In this document: positions 60,316 through 64,000 of the stretch, piece after piece
Numbering within the stretch: the first letter of the stretch is position 1
Layout: each line of letters opens with the position of its first letter
DNA from: Diadophis punctatus similis
Taxonomy: Eukaryota > Chordata > Lepidosauria > Squamata > Dipsadidae
Reading direction: 5' to 3'
Assembly (NCBI GenBank): GCA_023053685.1
Contig: JALIGW010000001.1
Location: 65,911,740-65,975,739, forward strand
DNA: 64,000 nt
Notes under the pieces: generated by a model
Told to the model about the DNA's origin: nothing
The model's database searches: none
Seen by the model: the letters and a program-made list of their open reading frames with translations, nothing else
Program-made: the position numbers and the translations under genes

Positions 60316-61328
60316 CTAATCCCGAACCTCCATCTCCTTTTCCCCAGCTATCTGATTCAGGCACTCCTTTTGGATTTTTGAATCTATTTCCTTTTGATCC
60401 ATCAAAGGTGGCTTCCCCTCCTCCTCCTCTTTTATTTTCATACATCCTTCCTCTGGAATCTTGGATATATCAGCCTTTAGAACATTGACATAAAATTCAG
60501 TAGCTTTTTTTATCGTGTTGAACCGGTATCTTTTTCCAGAAAATTTCACTGCTACTCCAACTGGCGCTTTCCATTTATATTGTAAATTTAATCTCTTAAA
60601 TTCATCAATCAAAAAAGTATAACTTTTTCTGGCTTTAAGCATTTTAGAGGGGATTTCTTTCCAAATCTTTAGTTCCTGACCATTCACCATAAGATTATTG
60701 TTAAACGTTGCTTGTATAATTCTGTTCCGTAGAGCTCTTGTGGTAAAATATATGACAATATCCCTTGGTAAATGCTTTTGTTTAGCGTACCACGAATTGA
60801 TTCTGTATATTTTGTCGATTTGTGTAGCCAATTCCGCTTTAGAAATTCCAGACACCTGATCCAATATGTCAACCATCCTGCCTTTTAAATTTTCAAACCT
60901 CTAATCCTTATAGCAACTTCCATGGATCTGAACTGAGTCATTAAGACCTCTTTTTCAAAATTTGCAATGTCATTTTGGATTTTATCTATGTAATTCACCG
61001 AAGTTGCCAAAGCTTGTTTATTTGTTTCAATACGTTCTGCCAAAACTTCAATATTTGTTGCTAAGCCTTTGCAAACCTCTAACACATCAAATCTTAGTTG
61101 TTGGTTCATATTCTTCAAAGCAGCCTGCATTTTTTTGTCTATCTCACTTATTTTCTGGTTAAATTCCAAAGTAAGTTCATGTTTCATAATCTTTAAATTA
61201 TTTAATAAATTTTCAGGTGTCAAAAGCTGTGGAGGTGTTAGCTCAGTGTTAAGTTGCATTTTAGAAATATATCCAGATGAATAGTCATTTCTTTTAGTCA
61301 AAACAATCTTTCCAGACTTTGAAGCCAT
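60316..61328 (-). pseudogene. L1 ORF1 protein, one frameshift
   Basis: Starts MASKSGKIVLTKRND at 61328. Residues about 30-135 are a heptad-like coiled coil (LLNNLKIMKHELTLEFNQK, KMQAALKNMNQQL), as in the trimerising part of L1 ORF1p. Then RIRGL begins the RRM-like domain. The frame stops at TAA 60885-60887 and continues one base over as ENLKGRMVDILDQVSG. DKIYRINSW, LPRDIVIYFTTRALRNRII, YKWKAPVGVAVKF and RYRFNTIKKATEFY complete the RRM and C-terminal domains. About 337 codons in total, normal for L1 ORF1p, an RNA-binding chaperone. An acidic/basic extension follows RYRFN. Confidence 0.88.
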
Positions 61329-61349
61329 TGGTGTTTCAAAAGAGTACAA

Positions 61350-62001
61350 AAAAGAAAGAAAGCCAGATGCCTGATTAAAGTTCTTTCCAGTTTAAAAATC
61401 AGATAGTCTTTTATTATTGGAAATATTTCTATTATAACTTTAATCCAGAGTTAGGAGACAGAGAGAGAAAAAACCATTTTTCCAAGTTAAAAGTTTCCAT
61501 AAGAGAGAGAGAAGAAAAAAAAAGCCTCTGGGAAAACGAAAGTCACTTTCACTTCTCAATCGCCATATTGTTACTCTGTTTCCTTTGTTCCCTTGCCGAA
61601 GTGAAAGCTTGCCCAGGAGTTGAAAAAAAAAGGAAAAAAGAGGTTTCAGTACTTGCCCATCTCACGCCTGTTTCTCTCTGTCTGCTTCTGTAGTTTAAAT
61701 ATAATTATAAATCCCATTCTTGAAGCAGCGGCTGGTCACGACATCTAGCTCTGCAAAAGCAGAGGTTTCCTGATCTTCGGAGCTGGAGACAGGCTGCATG
61801 GGGAGCTCTCCCTTCGCGCCCTACCAGATGGCTCCTAGGGCGCTGGGGGGGCTCTACCCCACCTGTCAGGCTCTCATCTCTCCCCTTTGCCCGGGGAAGA
61901 GATTTCAAAGCCGCCAGACAGCTGTTCTGGCGGCTTTTAACAAAGATCGGAAAGGCGTCCAACGAGGGACGTCCGCGATGAAGCGCTCCAAACCGGAAGT
62001 C
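61350..62001 (-). promoter_or_regulatory. L1 5' UTR / internal promoter region
   Basis: Region between the L1 5' end and ORF1. The first about 300 bp (61700-62001) is GC- and CpG-richer than the surroundings (AGCGCTTCATCGCGGACG, CCCTAGGAGCCATC), as expected for an L1 internal promoter. Promoter function is inferred from position. Confidence 0.5.
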
Positions 62002-62018
62002 TCATGACACCTAGTTTT

Positions 62019-64000
62019 ATAAACCACTCTATATGATCATCCTTTATTTTTATTTTTTTACTGTAACCATTTACTATTATTGAATTATATTATAATTAAA
62101 CCTAGAGAACAAAAATGAAAGCATGTTCTTCCATTAACCCCACCTCTACATTCCTCTCTTTTCTTTTACGTGTTTTAAAGATCAGTATAAAACTGTGTTG
62201 GAAGTAATATTCTTCTGGGTTCAGTTCCAAGTTGGGAAAAAGACACTGGATTCATGGAAGTTGCTTGGAAAGAAGGTTTAATGGTGGACAGGAGCACATG
62301 GCATGAGTTCCTGAACAGAAAAGGTGGATCACATGCTTCCAGATGTTGGGTGAAGAGAGAAGGGCCGAGATGCTGAGAGTTCCTTGTTTATGCCCTCTCT
62401 TGGGCCCCGCCCCGAGGCCCTCCTGCTCCTGTGTAAGAAGTGTATCCCATTGGCTGTCAGACTCCCAGGGGGCGGGCGTCTTAGCTAACTTTGTAGGCTT
62501 TTGTCTGTGTCCCACCAGGCTTGGCTGATGTAATCTTCTCAGGTGAGGTGGCTTTGGGATTCCTATTATGGTTCTTCCTGTAGATGCTTGTTATGTATAA
62601 TAGATTGCCCATTGACAAAGGTGGGGGGAATGAGTGAATTGGGCCCATTGACAAAGGTGGGGGGGAATGAATGAGCTGGGCCCATTGACAAAGGTGGGGG
62701 CTACTAAGAATTGAGTCTTTTGTCTGCCTAAAAGCATGTTTCCGGGGATATATAGAATAATATTCTGCCTTTTTAATATTTCCTAGGATATTTCATTTTT
62801 CTAGGAGACGGGTGGGTGCTAACTTCCTACAATTGGATATGTCATATCAATCAATCCAATTCTGAATTTCAGTACAAATTAATGGATGTTTCTTATCTTA
62901 CAGGATTGGGATATATGCTCAGTATTACCCAGCCTGCAACATTATCAAGCCAGTTCTTTGTTCGCTTCCAGTGTTATGTTTTCATATCTTTCTGTCTGTC
63001 TAGCATCTGTTGCTTTCTATTCTAGCTTAGTGTGAAAAATTGGAGATCTGAGCAGGAGAAACATTTATGAATACTCTGGCCAGTTTTGCACAGATGAAGG
63101 GCTTACAGAGGAACAGTAGAAACTTGTTATCCATTGTTGCATTACCCCACTACCAAGACAATACTGTAAAGATCTAACATAGAACAATGTCCTTTTTGTA
63201 TGCTGCCTTTCATCTGTTGATTGGACTTTTTGTTTATTATTCTCAACAAATGTAACAACCAATTCCCCATTCATGGGGTAGTGTGAAAAGAAAGATCAAA
63301 GCACTGCAACTAAAGAATCTGACTTCAATTGAAGTCACATCAGTGTTTCTAAACTGACTGGTACTTGATATTTTGATTGAAGAGAAATCTTTTTCAAATA
63401 TTTAAATACAGAACAATTTTCTAGACTTTGCAGCAGCCAGATATATATTTGACATTACCCCTTTCTGTCTCTACTTCTCTCTACTTAAGGTAGAAAGAGA
63501 TTTAAATGCTAGATGTTTTTATGGAATTAAAGCTGCAACTGTAAATGTTCCTGTTTGAAAAAATGTCTCATCAACTATGCATTCAAATTTGCTCATCTGG
63601 AAGTGAGCAATTTTAAAATGAATAGAATTTATTCTGAAATAAGTGGAACAGCCACTTAGGGGAGAAAAACTTAGTTTTCTCTTTGGCAAAAACTGTTTTA
63701 TATACTGATTTTTTTTTACAAACTATCTGGGATCTGTATTCTTATGTTTTTCAAATTGGGTAGGCTTTCTAAATCTGCTGCTTTGGGAAATGGGGTACTT
63801 TAAAAAATCTACATACGGTAGGTCTGAAGATGAGCTGTTCATGGAGTGAATGAACTCGCAGATTTTTTTTTTTGAAATACGTTGTGTGAATTCAGTCTTT
63901 GTAGCTTATTTATAAACTGTTATTTGTGGTTCAGTAATGGATGTACTTCACTAATTGTGCCTTACCTGGCAATCACACTTGAAACAAAGCAAGGTTTAAG
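62019..64000. other. Unassigned sequence with a short tandem repeat
   Basis: No exon recognised up to the window end. Three tandem copies of CCCATTGACAAAGGTGGGG-type units lie at 62608, 62644 and 62681 (36-37-bp period). Confidence 0.5.
62608..62702. repeat. Tandem repeat, 36-37-bp period, 3 units
   Basis: Each unit begins CCCATTGACAAAGGTGGGG and continues GAATGARTGA with small differences in G-run length. Confidence 0.92.

Larger units (their letters stand above)
59477..62001 (-). mobile_element. L1-type retrotransposon with ORF1 only (half-L1-like)
   Basis: 2.5-kb insertion on the minus strand. The 17-bp target duplication TCATGACACCTAGTTTT is seen at 59460-59476 and 62002-62018. The plus-strand target TTTT/ATAA fits L1 endonuclease preference. 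In order from 62001: CpG-containing 5' UTR starting ACTTCCGGTTTGG, ORF1 (61328 to 60316, one frameshift), AT-rich 3' region with degenerate internal repeats, a G-rich polypurine tract (plus-strand C runs at 59568-59611) and poly(A). ORF2, with endonuclease and reverse transcriptase, is absent although both ends are present. Such ORF1-only L1 derivatives (HAL1) are known in mammals; the comparison is inference. Confidence 0.85.

Overview
This window is vertebrate nuclear DNA, most likely from a squamate reptile and probably an advanced snake. It has split exons with GT-AG introns, AT-rich intergenic-type sequence and many LINE, SINE and DNA-transposon copies. Those copies include CR1 and L2-type LINEs, tRNA-derived SINEs (one of Sauria type), hAT elements and MITEs with 8-bp target duplications, TA-flanked MITEs, Penelope-like fragments and an L1. 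One LINE tail has grown into an (ATTCY)n microsatellite, as reported for snake genomes. No bacterial-type genes, operons or CRISPR arrays are present. The species call is inference.

One protein-coding gene is supported. It is the 5' half of RASGRP3, a calcium/DAG-regulated Ras/Rap guanine nucleotide exchange factor, on the minus strand. Eight coding exons run from the start codon at 19596 down to 7797. Their lengths are 70, 103, 63, 132, 148, 174, 117 and 276 bp, summing to 1083 bp or 361 codons with every junction in phase. They encode the REM region and most of the CDC25-type RasGEF domain. The EF-hand, C1 and C-terminal exons were not found and should lie beyond coordinate 1. Most of 19.7-64 kb should be upstream intron and 5' flank. 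I could not place the transcription start with confidence.

The intron between coding exons 2 and 3 (17411..18280, minus strand) is a U12-type AT-AC intron. The reading frame and family sequence are restored only with those ends.

Layout: 1-1.2 kb, GC-rich palindrome and GAAA microsatellite. 1.3-6.1 kb, MITEs, old LINE, L2 copy with a SINE inside it, satellite-like tails. 7.8-19.7 kb, RASGRP3 exons separated by hAT, TA-flanked MITE, CR1 and SINE insertions. 20-45 kb, upstream intron/flank with many SINEs, hAT MITEs (several nested) and a 1.7-kb inverted-repeat unit. 45-51 kb, a decayed CR1 reverse transcriptase copy, a CAG/CAA repeat and a 1-kb hAT element. 51-56 kb, Penelope-like fragment with a hammerhead-like motif, MITEs, minisatellite. 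59.5-62.0 kb, a 2.5-kb L1 insertion with both ends and target duplications but only ORF1. 62-64 kb, mostly unassigned sequence.
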